A DNA stretch of 64,000 nt from Helianthus annuus (Eukaryota; Streptophyta; Magnoliopsida; Asterales; Asteraceae). Below are positions 22,189-32,585 of the stretch, piece after piece; the stretch's first letter is position 1, and each line of letters begins with the position of its first letter. A program made the position numbers and the translations under genes. A model generated the notes under the pieces. That model saw only the letters and a program-made list of their open reading frames with translations. It did not search any database and was not told the DNA's origin. The DNA lies in NCBI RefSeq assembly GCF_002127325.2, contig NC_035436.2:108337591-108401590 (forward strand). The letters are read 5' to 3'.

Positions 22189-22633
22189 TGTTGGTGCACG
22201 AAATGTCTGTTGACTACGTCTTATCAAGTCTTGTGTCTAGATAGGCTAAATGGTTGTATAAACACGATTAAAATAGGGTTGTTTAGGTTAGATTTAATCC
22301 TGGCCGTTTGAAAGAACCCTAGCCGTTTGAAGTTAGTCTAGCCGTTTGAGGTTGTCTGGCCGTTTGAGACCTGGCCGTTTGAACATGATTCAAACGGACA
22401 GCCCATGCCTATATATATTGGTCATTCTCAAACGATCAGAGTAGTAGTTGATGTGTTTGTGAGTCGAGGTGCTGTCCAATTGTATTCAGAATTGTTGTAA
22501 AGACTTGCAAACAGTAATAGAAGGAAAAATTGAAAGGATAAAGCTGTTTAGACTTCATTTACGTTGATTCCGCCTTCGTATGTGAAGATGAACTACTTCT
22601 ACTGACATTTTAGGACATCAGAACGGTCCAACA
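22189..22633 (+). repeat. 5' LTR of Copia-2
   Basis: 445 bp, from TGTTGGTGCACG to GGTCCAACA. Five direct and two inverted CGTTTGA motifs lie at 22308-22440. A TATA box at 22410-22418 follows five direct copies and one inverted copy. Confidence 0.96.
22410..22418 (+). promoter_or_regulatory. putative TATA box of Copia-2
   Basis: TATATATAT lies about 12 bases downstream of the last motif of the upstream cluster. The same arrangement is in the other LTR at about 32357-32365. Confidence 0.6.
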
Positions 22634-22635
22634 AG

Positions 22636-22647
22636 TGGTATCAGAGC
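22636..22647 (+). other. primer binding site of Copia-2, tRNA-iMet type
   Basis: TGGTATCAGAGC lies two bases after the LTR and is complementary to the 3' end of initiator tRNA-Met. Confidence 0.94.
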
Positions 22648-22842
22648 TCAGGACGAGGAGTTCATACTGAATACAGCTTGAATTCGCCAGATTATCTCTC
22701 TTCTACCTTTCTTTTCTGATTTTGAATAGTTTTTACGGTTAAAATGGCTTGAAACGTTCACAAATCAAACGAAATTTACTTTTAACTAATCCTTGACGAT
22801 TTGGAACTAAAATTCGACCTAAAACTAATCGAAATCACCGTG

Positions 22843-23172
22843 TCCGTTTGAAACTGTTCGATGAATAATGACGTCATCCGTTTGAAAGTGACACAGACCG
22901 TTTGAAAGTGAACCCATCGTTTGAACATATCGTTTGAACAGAGCCATTCCATTTGAAAATCAAACCTATCGTTTGAAAGTAGTGTATATTCAAACGATCA
23001 AGACAGCTATCGTTTGAAATCTGTCGTTTGAAATCTATCGTTTGAAACACTATCGTTTGAAGCCTTGTCGTTTGAAATCAAGTCCCATCGTTTGAAAACT
23101 TGATCAACCATTTAATTACTTTCCGTTTGAAGCTATTGTTATTTCAAACGGACAAGTCTGTTCCGTTTGAAT
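22843..23172 (+). repeat. YCGTTTGAA array in the Copia-2 leader
   Basis: About sixteen copies of CGTTTGA lie in 330 bases between the primer binding site and gag. Most are direct and two are inverted. They are preceded by C or T-C (CCGTTTGAA, TCGTTTGAA) and separated by 8-30 unrelated bases. The same motif occurs in the LTR. Confidence 0.92.
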
Positions 23173-23230
23173 TTGATACTTTACAAAATCAAAATTTTTC
23201 TAAGTGTTGTTTGATTTTACAGGTACATAC

Positions 23231-26200
23231 ATGATGGACGATATTTTCTTGAATCCGTTCAGCGACATGTACGCATTCACGGGAAGTTCAGGAAACAATG
23301 ATACGTCGTCGAGTAATACGAACGAGAATCAACCGAAAGAGAAAAAGAAAGAAGCTTGGGAGTCTGAAAGCGCATTTGGAATATTTAACAAACCTCCTAA
23401 GCTGATGGCTATAGAAGATTACAGCAGGTGGGCAACAAAGTTCGAAGACTGGTTGATGGCATTCGCTTTTCCCAGCTGGAAGAGTATGAAGAATGGATAT
23501 GCCGAGGGAAAGAAGAATGGTGAAGCATTGAGATCGGCTGAAGAGATTGAGAGTTTTGTGGCCGAGCAAAAGTGTGTGGCATTATTGTTTCAGTCGGTGC
23601 GGGAAGACATCATTTCGCTGATAGATTACTCCAATGCTAAAGATTTGTGGGAGAAACTTGAAAAGAAGTGTCTTGGAAGTAAAGAGATTGTAAAGAATAA
23701 AAAGAAACTTCTTAGAAAAGAGTTTGATATGTTTGGTTGTCTTAAAAATGAATCGGTGTGTAAAATGATTGAAAGGTTCGGTCATCTGAAGCTGGAGCTT
23801 GCTCGACACAAGATCACGTATTCTGATGAAGAACTAGTTGACAAACTATTTGATTCATTACCAGACGAAGTGGATTGGAGATATTACGCGCTGATGTTGA
23901 AGAACACTATTGCTCCTGAAGATTTGACTCTAGATGTGTTGATTGAAAGACTTGAAAGTCATGAGCTAGAACTGAAGAAAACATTTAAAGTCAATAACTC
24001 ATCTTATCAGCAAAATCTGGATTTGTACTATCCAAAAAGCTTGATGCCGAAAGCTACTTCTCCGAAAACTGCATTTTCTGCTGAGAATGTTTCTCCAGCA
24101 AGTAAAGAAAGCCAAAGCAGTCCAAGCAGCGGAAGCCACAGTGGTTATCACAGTGGATCTACGTCTTCTGCAAATCGTTCTGATGCGAAGTTTTCTTGCA
24201 ATATCGTGATAGATTTGAAGAACGCACGGAATTTTAATGAAGAGTCGGCTAAGCAACAAATGGTTTTTCTGGCATCTGTGTTGGAATCCTACGAAGGGTT
24301 GGTAGCTGGTAAGATTGGGAATACAAATCTGACAAAAGAAGATTACGACCAGATAGACCCCGAAGAAATGGAACTGATCGACATTCGGTGGGCGATGGCA
24401 AGTGCAGTTCGACGTGCACAACGCTTCATGGAGATTACTGGGAGAAAAACGATCGGTGGACCATCTACAAAGTTAGGATTCGACAAATCAAAGGTGACGT
24501 GCTTCAAGTGTAAGCAGAAGGGTCACTTCAAGCGGGAATGCAGGAATGCATACGCTGATGAGTCAGAGAATCCGTTTAGAGATGATTACTACAAAAAGGC
24601 AATCTACCATCAAAATAAATCTGAGCCACCCAGATTGAAGCAGTCTGAAGATAACAGAGACAAATCAAGGGCTCTGGTTGTGATTTATGATGATGAAGGG
24701 TACGATTGGAGTAAAGAAGTTCTACCGGAAGAAGATGCGGTGGGTTACGCATTCATGGCAAGTAATGATGAACCTATTCCGTGGAAAGAGGAGCGTACGG
24801 AAGAACAGAAGTATAAATACCGGAAGATGATTGCTGAAACCAAGATTATCAGACTTTCTGGTATCTATTTGGAAGCGAGAAGAGCAAATAGATGGGATCC
24901 AGATAGAGAATGCTACCTTGATAGGTATGGCAACATCGCGATTGATGATAAAACGCTAGATATCGAAGCCATCATCAAGGAGTACAAAGAAGAAGATGAA
25001 TACTGGCAGCACAAGTGGTGGGGAACGCCAACTGAGAAGATGATTGAAGAAGAAAAAGAAAAGGAGAGAAAGGAGAAAGAAGAGAAAGAGAAGAAAGAAA
25101 AAGAAGATTTTGAGAAAGCAAAGCAAATTGATACTGGCTTGATTGATACTACGCAGGAGTTGACGGAAGAGAACCTGGGAAAGATGGCTGACAAAGTGCT
25201 GGCCGCGAAAGCACTTGAGGTAGATTCTAATTCTGTGACTGAGTCAAAGGGCCAGGTCAGTCCAAATGTGTCAACAAATGCGTCAGGTAACAAGATTGAT
25301 GGAAATGCTGACTGCAAAAATTGCACCAAACAATGCAATTTTTCTAGCACTGTCACGTATCTTAACAATGAGAAAATCAAGAATCTGACAACAAAAGTTA
25401 AAAGTGTTGAGGATCAGATTCTCGGTCGTGACAAAACTGTAAAAGCTTCAACCGAACGGATCAAAGAATTAACGGCTCAAATTGAACTTGATAACACTGA
25501 ACGTGAGAAAATAAAGTGTGGAAATGAAAAGTTAATTCTTGAACACCGTCAGATTTCAGAAAAGTTTGAAAAACTTAAGAATATTGTGAAAGATAGTGAT
25601 GATCGTAATGGCAAAACGTTTAAAGAAAATGAACATCTAAGAGCTGTGGTAAGAATAAAAGAAGAATCAATTAACAATCAACTGGATGAAATTGCTAAAC
25701 TGAAACTTAAAGTTCAAGAAGCTGAAATTGAAAATGAAAGAATTCAGTTGAAGTTAAACAGCTATAGCTCAGCAAGCTTTGTTTTGCAGCATATTGTTCC
25801 CAAACCTATAGGGAAAAACAAAGCTGGTGAGGATGTGTTTTCTGATGGAACGGGTGTAGGGTTTCACAAAGTTCCACCGCCAATTTTAGACAACTACACG
25901 AAAAAGCAGTCTAGTTTGGTGGAAATTGAGGAAGAAAGTGATGTTAAACTTACTGAGAACATTGATGTCACGTTCACGTCTTCCAATGATGAGGGTGTCC
26001 AAAATGATGTGGTGAAAAGTGTGGTTGACAAAGTGCTTAAACCGGATTGTGACACTTCAGAGGAGGATGGATGTTTCTTGGATAAATACATTCCAAAACA
26101 AAAGTCCAAGAACAACTTAGATGAAGAATCAAACCTTGTCATGTACAAGATGATGGGTTCGGATAAGTTGTTTTCGGATTTAGAGTTTCCGATAGAGAAT

Positions 26201-26956
26201 GTAAACTTGAACAAATTGACAAATGTTTTCAAACTTGTTGAAGTCGAATTGTCAGCAGTGAATAATCTGAGTCGAAAGAAAGATAGGGTTTACAACAAGA
26301 AATCTGTTAATCCACCACGTTTTTACAATAACAACAGAAACAATTGGTCGGGTGGTTATCAGGGGGGTAAACCATATCAGAAAAGAAATGTTCCAAACAA
26401 GAGGTTTGTCGAAAAGAAAAGGTTTGTGAACAGTTCAAGTTCACTTGCTGATGAAGAAAAAGAAATTTTTTCAAAATCTAACAAAGAATTTTTTGAGAAG
26501 AGAGCTTCACAGGCTCAGTCTGAAGGCACGAGTCGAGTAGCTGATACTCGTACTTGTTTAAGGTGTGAAAAGGTTGGTCATATTGCACGAAAGTGTACTT
26601 ATGTGAAGCCTAAGACTGAAGCTGTGAAAGTTCAACAGAAGAAGGTTGTTGAGAAGAAGAATGTTAAAATCGATAACATCAAAGTGAAAAATGAACCCGT
26701 AAAGAAGTTGGTAACTAAAAATGACACAGTTTACAAACGGGTTGTATTAACTCAACAGGTGTGGAAACCTAAAATTGAATCAAAGGTTGAGAAGAAAGTT
26801 TCAACTTCTGAGGTGAAAAAGGCTGAAGAATCAATTACGGTTGATTATGATGCAAATTTTCCACCTCTCAAGGCTGAAAATATCAAAATTCAAATTGCGA
26901 GAGTCAAGGTTACACCTAAGGCTGATGAAGCCTGGGTGGACACCATGTTTGATTAA
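23231..26956 (+). CDS. Copia-2 Gag, very long, two zinc knuckles
   Basis: Structural protein of about 1241 residues, much longer than a typical Copia Gag of some 300-600 residues. The ATG at 23231 (MMDDIFLNPFSD) is preferred because the upstream codons are in the motif-rich leader. The N-terminal UBN2-type domain covers roughly residues 60-250 (PPKLMAIEDYSRWATKFEDW … LWEKLEKKCLGS). A CCHC knuckle CFKCKQKGHFKREC is at about 424-437. A highly charged K/E stretch is near 605-635, and a predicted coiled coil runs through about 690-860. A second CCHC knuckle CLRCEKVGHIARKC is at about 1109-1122. No internal stop is present, so it is the only intact long reading frame in the window. It ends at TAA before the protease, which is in another frame. 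Confidence 0.92.
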   Translation: MMDDIFLNPFSDMYAFTGSSGNNDTSSSNTNENQPKEKKKEAWESESAFGIFNKPPKLMAIEDYSRWATKFEDWLMAFAFPSWKSMKNGYAEGKKNGEALRSAEEIESFVAEQKCVALLFQSVREDIISLIDYSNAKDLWEKLEKKCLGSKEIVKNKKKLLRKEFDMFGCLKNESVCKMIERFGHLKLELARHKITYSDEELVDKLFDSLPDEVDWRYYALMLKNTIAPEDLTLDVLIERLESHELELKKTFKVNNSSYQQNLDLYYPKSLMPKATSPKTAFSAENVSPASKESQSSPSSGSHSGYHSGSTSSANRSDAKFSCNIVIDLKNARNFNEESAKQQMVFLASVLESYEGLVAGKIGNTNLTKEDYDQIDPEEMELIDIRWAMASAVRRAQRFMEITGRKTIGGPSTKLGFDKSKVTCFKCKQKGHFKRECRNAYADESENPFRDDYYKKAIYHQNKSEPPRLKQSEDNRDKSRALVVIYDDEGYDWSKEVLPEEDAVGYAFMASNDEPIPWKEERTEEQKYKYRKMIAETKIIRLSGIYLEARRANRWDPDRECYLDRYGNIAIDDKTLDIEAIIKEYKEEDEYWQHKWWGTPTEKMIEEEKEKERKEKEEKEKKEKEDFEKAKQIDTGLIDTTQELTEENLGKMADKVLAAKALEVDSNSVTESKGQVSPNVSTNASGNKIDGNADCKNCTKQCNFSSTVTYLNNEKIKNLTTKVKSVEDQILGRDKTVKASTERIKELTAQIELDNTEREKIKCGNEKLILEHRQISEKFEKLKNIVKDSDDRNGKTFKENEHLRAVVRIKEESINNQLDEIAKLKLKVQEAEIENERIQLKLNSYSSASFVLQHIVPKPIGKNKAGEDVFSDGTGVGFHKVPPPILDNYTKKQSSLVEIEEESDVKLTENIDVTFTSSNDEGVQNDVVKSVVDKVLKPDCDTSEEDGCFLDKYIPKQKSKNNLDEESNLVMYKMMGSDKLFSDLEFPIENVNLNKLTNVFKLVEVELSAVNNLSRKKDRVYNKKSVNPPRFYNNNRNNWSGGYQGGKPYQKRNVPNKRFVEKKRFVNSSSSLADEEKEIFSKSNKEFFEKRASQAQSEGTSRVADTRTCLRCEKVGHIARKCTYVKPKTEAVKVQQKKVVEKKNVKIDNIKVKNEPVKKLVTKNDTVYKRVVLTQQVWKPKIESKVEKKVSTSEVKKAEESITVDYDANFPPLKAENIKIQIARVKVTPKADEAWVDTMFD

Positions 26957-27060
26957 ACAGTTTGAATTGCCGGAGCTTCCTGGTTAGCGAAGCATGAATC
27001 GGCATCTTTTTTAAAGTTGTTTAAGTGATGATTTGTTATGTGCAGGATCTTCCAAAACTT
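26957..27060 (+). other. gag-pol junction of Copia-2
   Basis: Gag ends at 26956 and the protease frame opens about 70 bases later in a different frame. TTGTTATGTGCAG at 27035-27047 looks like a splice acceptor just before the protease. A conserved TTGCCGGAG … GAATCGGCATC unit lies at 26966-27006. Pol must be expressed by frameshifting, re-initiation or splicing; the sequence does not decide which. Confidence 0.55.
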
Positions 27061-27965
27061 GTATCAAGGTGGATAATGGATAGTGGAGCGTCAAGGCATA
27101 TGACAGGAAAGACCGCATTGCTGTATGATGTGAATAACATTAATGGTGGTTATGTGGGTTTTGCGGGTAATCAAGGAGGAAGGATCATAGGTGAAGGAAC
27201 GTTGTCGAATGGAGTCATAACGTTTGAGAGAGTTAACTACATCGCTGAGTTGGAGAACAACCTGCTAAGTATCTCCCAGATATGTGACAGGTTGTATACT
27301 ACTCATTTCACCGACAAAGAATGTTTGATCTTGAAACCGGGATTTGTGATACCTGAGGAATGGATCATCATGAGGGCACCAAGAGTCAACGATCTGTACG
27401 TGTTGGACATGAGCGTAGCTACTACAACCACGGGTCAGGCTCATTGTTTTGTGTCCAGAGCAACGGAGAAAGAATCACGGTTATGGCACCGAAAGATGGG
27501 GCATATTCACTTAAGGAAAATGAATCACTTGGTGCATAACGATCTGGTGACAGGTGTGAATATTAAAGGTTTTCATCTGGAAGGGGAGTGCATAAGTTGT
27601 GTCAAAGGCAAACAGAAGAAAAAGTCACACCCTACAAAGCAAGTTAATTCAGTCTCAAGACCATTGGAACGACTTCACATGGATTTATTTGGTCCAGTGA
27701 ATGTTAAGAGTATAACAGGAGAGTCATACTGTTTGGTCGTTACTGATGATTACTCCAGATTTTCGTGGGTTATGTTTTTGAAATCAAAAGACGAAACATT
27801 TGACAGCTGGATGGTATTGTTTAAGAAAATTGAGAATTTGTACCAGCAGCCGATTTGTAGAATTCGAAGTGATAATGGTACTGAGTTCAAAAACAGTAAG
27901 ATGGAAGAATTTTGCGATGAACGAGGTATACTGCATGAGTTTAGTGCTCCGTACACTCCGAGCAG
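27025..27965 (+). pseudogene. Copia-2 protease and integrase N-terminal and core region
   Basis: The protease active site reads WIMDSGASRHMTG. The GAG-pre-integrase zinc-binding segment follows (LWHRKMGHIHLRKM … CISCVKGK, an HHCC pattern). The integrase core has the first aspartate in LHMDLFGPV, then VVTDDYSRFSWV and the second aspartate in IRSDNGTEF. The frame is lost at about 27960 by a one-base change just after APYTP, before the region that carries the third catalytic residue. The frame runs on into a false stop at 27999. Confidence 0.93.
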
Positions 27966-29123
27966 AATGGAGTTGCAGAACGCAAAAATCGGACGCTAAT
28001 CGAGACAGCCAGAACGATGCTTGCAGATTCTAAGTTACCAATTAATTTCTGGGCTGAAGCTGTTTCTGCTGCATGCTATACTCTCAACAGAGTTCTTACT
28101 GTGAAGAAGTTCAACAAGACGTGTTTTGAGCTACTCAATAAACGCAAGCCGAATTTGAAGTATCTAGAACCGTGTGGGTCACCCTGTACGGTGATAGAGC
28201 CTAATGGAAAGTTTGGTTCGAAGAACATTGAGGGAATCTTTGTTGGTTATTCAAGTCCTATGCGATGTGTCTTCGTTCCAAGTGAGAAGCGGATTATTGA
28301 AGCAGCGAATGTTGAATGTCAGGGGTACACTATGCCGCCACAGAATCCTGGTGATTCATGGCGATATCATTATGACAAACTTTGGGATTCGTTTGACATG
28401 AGAGAAGAATCTGAGGAAGAAGAAGATTTCTTTGATGAGCTGGATATTTTGCGAGAGTATGAGTCGCAGCTCAGGTTCCCAGTGGAGTATTCTAGAAGAC
28501 CTCGGGAAACCTCAAATGACGATGAAGCAGGTCCTAGTAATGCTGGTGAACATGATGATGAAGTTGCTCCTGGTAATCAGTCGGAGGTGAATGATGATCA
28601 AGAAGCTGATAACATGCCAGTATTTGACCATGGTGATTCAGACCTTGAGGGGGAGCAGATCCAGTTATCAAGTCAAACAAACCAAGTTGGTGAACAAGAT
28701 GCAGAGCAAAATGTTACTAATCTGGAGGGAAATGTAGATGTTCCGAGTGAAGTGATGCCGCGAACTCTTTCTTATCATCCAGAGGAGTTGATCATAGGAG
28801 AATTGCAATCGGGCGTTCGCACGAGACGTCAAATTGACCAGGGCTTAACATGTTTTTATTCTACAGTAGCACCTTTACAAACTGAATTTCCATTAAGTTG
28901 TTTTATCTCGCAGGTCGAACCGAGATCTTACAAAGAGGCGCTTACTGAAGATTCTTGGGTCTTAGCGATGCAAGAAGAATTAAGTCAGTTTGAAAAGTTG
29001 GGTGTGTGGAAGTTAGTAGAGTTGCCGGAGGGTCAAAGGAAAATCAATACAAAATGGGTTTTCAAATGTAAGAGGGACGACAGAGGAGTGGTTGTAAGGA
29101 ACAAAGCTCGACTCGTTGTTTAG
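27966..29123 (+). pseudogene. Copia-2 integrase C-terminus and start of reverse transcriptase
   Basis: It continues the integrase in the next frame (ETARTMLADSKLPINFWAEAVSAACYTLNRV) with the Copia-type GYSS and PSEKRIIEA segment. A long acidic linker of about 200 residues (EESEEEEDFFDEL … DDEVAPGNQSEVNDDQE) leads to the polymerase opening (PRSYKEALTEDSWVLAMQEEL … WVFKCKRDD). An in-frame TAG at 29121-29123, in the conserved RLVVQGF region, ends it. Confidence 0.92.
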
Positions 29124-29850
29124 GGCTTTAGTCAACAGGAGGGGATTGATTTTACCGAAGTCTATGCTCCTGTCGCACGACTAGAGGCTATCAGAATTTT
29201 CCTAGCATTTGCGTCTTGGAAGAATTTCAAAGTATATCAGTTGGATGTAAAATCAGCGTTTCTTTATGGGAAGGTCAAATAGGAGGTTTATGTTGGTCAG
29301 CCGCCGGGCTTTACTGACCCAATCCACAAAAACAAAGTTTATCTGCTGGACAAAGCGTTGTATGGTTTACATCAGGCGCTGAGAGCCTGGTACGAGACTT
29401 TGTCTCAACACCTACTCGCTAACCAGTTTATACGTGGAAAAGTGGATGCCACTCTATTCACTAAAGTCGTTGATGGTCATCTTCTGATAGTACAAATTTA
29501 TGTGGACGATATAATTTTTGGGTCAACGAATGAGAAATTGTGTAAAGATTTCGAACAGGTGATGAAGCAGAAATTCGAAATGTCATCAATGGGGGAGATG
29601 AAATTCTTTCTGGGTCTACAAGTTGAACAACTTCCTGAGGGAATTTTCATTCATCAAACGAAGTATGTGCATGATATTCTTGAAAAATTTGGAATGTCAA
29701 GTTCTACTCCAGCTGCTACCCCACTTGCGACTAATCATGGGATTCACCCAGATCTCACCGGAGACAGGGCTGATGAAACGTTCTACCTTTCCATGATAGG
29801 TTCTTTGATGTATCTGACTGCTTCACGTCCTGATATTGAACGTGCCTCGC
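29124..29850 (+). pseudogene. Copia-2 reverse transcriptase
   Basis: RNA-dependent DNA polymerase of the element. Motifs in order are [49 protein letters not shown], and the catalytic YVDDIIFGS at about 29499-29525 with both aspartates intact. A second in-frame stop, TAG at 29280-29282, follows LYGKVK. A frameshift near 29850 separates the polymerase from RNase H. Confidence 0.92.
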
Positions 29851-30535
29851 AGCAAGATTTCAGTCTAACCCGAGAGCATCGCACATGATTATTGTCAAGA
29901 GGATATTACGTTACCTGAAAGGTACTCCGTCATTGGGGTTATGGTATCCTAGGAAAGGCGATTTTATGCTCGAAGGGTATTCCGATTCGGATTTCAGATG
30001 CTACAAAGTCAACGCAAAATCAACAACTGCAGGATGCCAGTTCTTTGGTCCTAGATTGGTTACCTGGCAGTGTAAGAAACAAACATCTGTGGCGCTATCT
30101 ACATGTGAAGCGGAGTACGTTTCTGCTAGCAGTTGCTGCTCTCAAATCCTGTGGATACAGCAACAGATGCGCGACTACGGTTTGCAGTTTCTTAACACAC
30201 CTCTTTTTGTTGATAATGAGGCCGCAATTAACATTACTAAAAATCCAGTACATCACGCTAAAACTAAACATAAAGAAATTCATCATCACTTTATTCGCGA
30301 TTGCTTCGAGAAAAAGTTGATACGAATCGAGAAAATCCACACTGCCGAACAAAAAGCTGATTTGCATACCAAAGCTTTTGATAAAAATCGGTTTCAATAT
30401 TTGTTAAAACTTAATGGTATGAAATTGCTTTCGGTGTCGGATGGGGTTGTGAGCGTTGATGAGAGTACTGTTGCGGATGAAGACGAGAGACAATCTGCGA
30501 TGGTTTGTCGATTTTTTACGTGTTTTGGTATTTAG
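29851..30535 (+). pseudogene. Copia-2 RNase H
   Basis: RNase H removes the RNA template during reverse transcription. The frame includes RILRYLKGTPSLGLWYP, YSDSDFRCYKVNAKSTTAG with the first catalytic aspartates, the CEAEYVSAS motif with the catalytic glutamate, FVDNEAAINITKNP with the next aspartate, and the KHKEIHHHFIRDCF C-terminal segment. It is open through its stop at 30533-30535, but it is cut off from the polymerase by the upstream frameshift. Confidence 0.92.
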
Positions 30536-32120
30536 GGGGAGATAGATAGTTGTACATAGTTATACTTTCAGAAAATACAAAAACAGTAAAAAATGAAAAA
30601 TACAAAAACATGATAAAATTGAAAAAGAGCTTGTGTATATATAGGGAAAATGATAGTACATCAGCTAGACAATTACAGTATGCTAAAGATTTGGAAAGAT
30701 AAAATGAGTTAAACAGTCTCACTAACGATGTGTCGGTAGGTTTTCATACATTTAGTAGATTTATTCGGGATATAAACCAAAAATTTCAAACTTGTGAAAT
30801 TCGTGGGGAACACTACTTGGATATATAGGTAACCCCTGAAATCTCGTTTGAAAGGTCTCGTATTCTGATATACTAGGTGTTTATACTCTATGATGTCTGG
30901 GGTATTATTCCGGGACTTCTGTTGAACGGTAGTTCTGACCTAGTCCTTGGCTAATACTTTATTCAAAATGCTTGAAATATAGAATAAAGCCCTCAGCTGA
31001 TTAGACAATAAAATTGATAATCATCTGTTGTAGCTGAAAAGATCCTCTAAAGGGGACATACTGCAAAGTCGAAACTGATATCTCTCTGCTGAACGGAAGT
31101 TCTGACCTGAGATCCCTCAGTTCTCGCATTTAACCCCTAATTTATGTACAGATATCATTGTAGTATTTTTGCCTGTAAGACTGAATATTGGGATTCTGGA
31201 TACGGGAGTATATTCAAGAGGTGGGACACATGAATTGAACTAAGTTCTTAAGACACTTAAACTGTATCCTGAATAGATTGAAGTTTGTGTGAGAATTTAA
31301 GATGGATCAGTATATCGACAATCGAGGTGAATTGTTTAAGTCTGAGTATGTAATGTAGCTTAACGGTACTAGTAATTTGTCTGAAAAGCTGATATGATTC
31401 CCTGACACGCTCGCCAAAAATAAATTTGTAAATAGTTTATTTTCTACAATTTAAGATTTCATTTCTTAGTTTAGATCACATTAAAATCCAAAAAGATTTT
31501 ATTTCTGCTTTATTTTAGACAAACCAGAGTGGAAAGTTGATTGTCGGATTCTAGAAAGATGAAACAGATGCAGGAGATTCTGAGCTGAAAACTGAGGAGA
31601 GCTTACTTTGTTGGAGGTTTGGTTGTTGTCACAGTCAAAAACAAGTTCATTAATTTGATACTTGTTATTTTTAGAAAAGGATTGAAAATGTTGTTTTAAA
31701 TCATTTTGATTCGTTGAATGATCAACCAAGGTCATTAAATTGAACTTGGTAGATTAATTGAGTATCAGGGTCATTAATTTGGACCTGAATACTTAAGTGG
31801 ATTTCTAATACTGATTGTGTTTGTGGTTTATTGTTGAAAAGATAGAAGTGTAATGTTATGTGTTGAGTTACAGGTTTGGAGACTTCATTATTCCCATGGA
31901 AGCTAATTGTCAAAGCTTGAACCAGAGCAAGACCTCAGATCCCAGCATACTGAGAGGGGGAGTCTGTGAAAGGGGGAGTCTGGATCAACATCCAAAGGGA
32001 AGACTGAAGATGGAACTAGGAAAAGATTTTGAACCTCTGAAGATTGAGTTGATACAATGAAGAGACAAAGTTGGAGAAAAGACCAAGACTAAAGACTCAG
32101 GCGCTAAAGACTACGTCAAC
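30536..32120 (+). other. 3' noncoding region of Copia-2
   Basis: About 1.6 kb with no readable domain and no envelope-like ORF. A block at about 30806-31240 is clearly conserved in Copia-1 (about 32990-33430, inverse) and Copia-3 (about 52250-52690). It includes paired segments such as GAACGGTAGTTCTGACCT and GAACGGAAGTTCTGACCT. Extra GGGGGAGTC purine runs lie at 31956-31981. Confidence 0.75.
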
Positions 32121-32135
32121 ATCCAAGGGGGAGTC
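32121..32135 (+). other. polypurine tract of Copia-2
   Basis: CATCCAAGGGGGAGTC ends at the first base of the 3' LTR. Confidence 0.88.
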
Positions 32136-32580
32136 TGTTGGTGCACGAAATGTCTGCTGACTACGTCTTATCAAGTCTTGTGTCTAGATAGGCTAAATGG
32201 TTGTATAAACACGATTAAAATAGGGTTGTTTAGGTTAGATTTAATCCTGGCCGTTTGAAAGAACCCTAGCCGTTTGAAGTTAGTCTAGCCGTTTGAGGTT
32301 GTCTGGCCGTTTGAGACCTGGCCGTTTGAACATGATTCAAACGGACAGCCCATGCCTATATATATTGGTCATTCTCAAACGATCAGAGTAGTAGTTGATG
32401 TGTTTGTGAGTCGAGGTGCTGTCCAATTGTATTCAGAATTGTTGTAAAGACTTGCAAACAGTAATAGAAGGAAAAATTGAAAGGATAAAGCTGTTTTGAC
32501 TTCATTTACGTTGATTCCGCCTTCGTATGTGAAGATGAACTACTTCTAGTGACGTTTTAGGACATCAGAACGGTCCAACA
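32136..32580 (+). repeat. 3' LTR of Copia-2
   Basis: 445 bp, with four differences from 22189-22633 by my count. It is followed directly by the GAACC TSD. Confidence 0.96.
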
Positions 32581-32585
32581 GAACC
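32581..32585. other. target-site duplication of Copia-2, right copy (GAACC)
   Basis: Matches 22184-22188. Copia-1 sequence continues from here. Confidence 0.95.

Larger units (their letters stand above)
22189..32580 (+). mobile_element. Copia-2: full-length Ty1/Copia element with gag and pol
   Basis: The 10.4 kb element has 445-bp LTRs that differ at four positions by my count, an iMet primer binding site, gag, protease, integrase, reverse transcriptase, RNase H and a polypurine tract. The order protease-integrase-reverse transcriptase is diagnostic of Copia. The very long gag with two zinc knuckles and the 1.6 kb noncoding 3' region suggest SIRE/Maximus-like elements. Gag is open, but pol has two stops and two frameshifts. 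It is the only Copia element in the window that retains the enzymes. Confidence 0.95.

Noticed and set aside
30536..32120. Envelope-like ORF after Copia-2 pol, as described in some SIRE elements
   Set aside because: I looked for a long frame with a signal peptide or transmembrane segment. Only short frames exist, and none is shared with Copia-1 or Copia-3.
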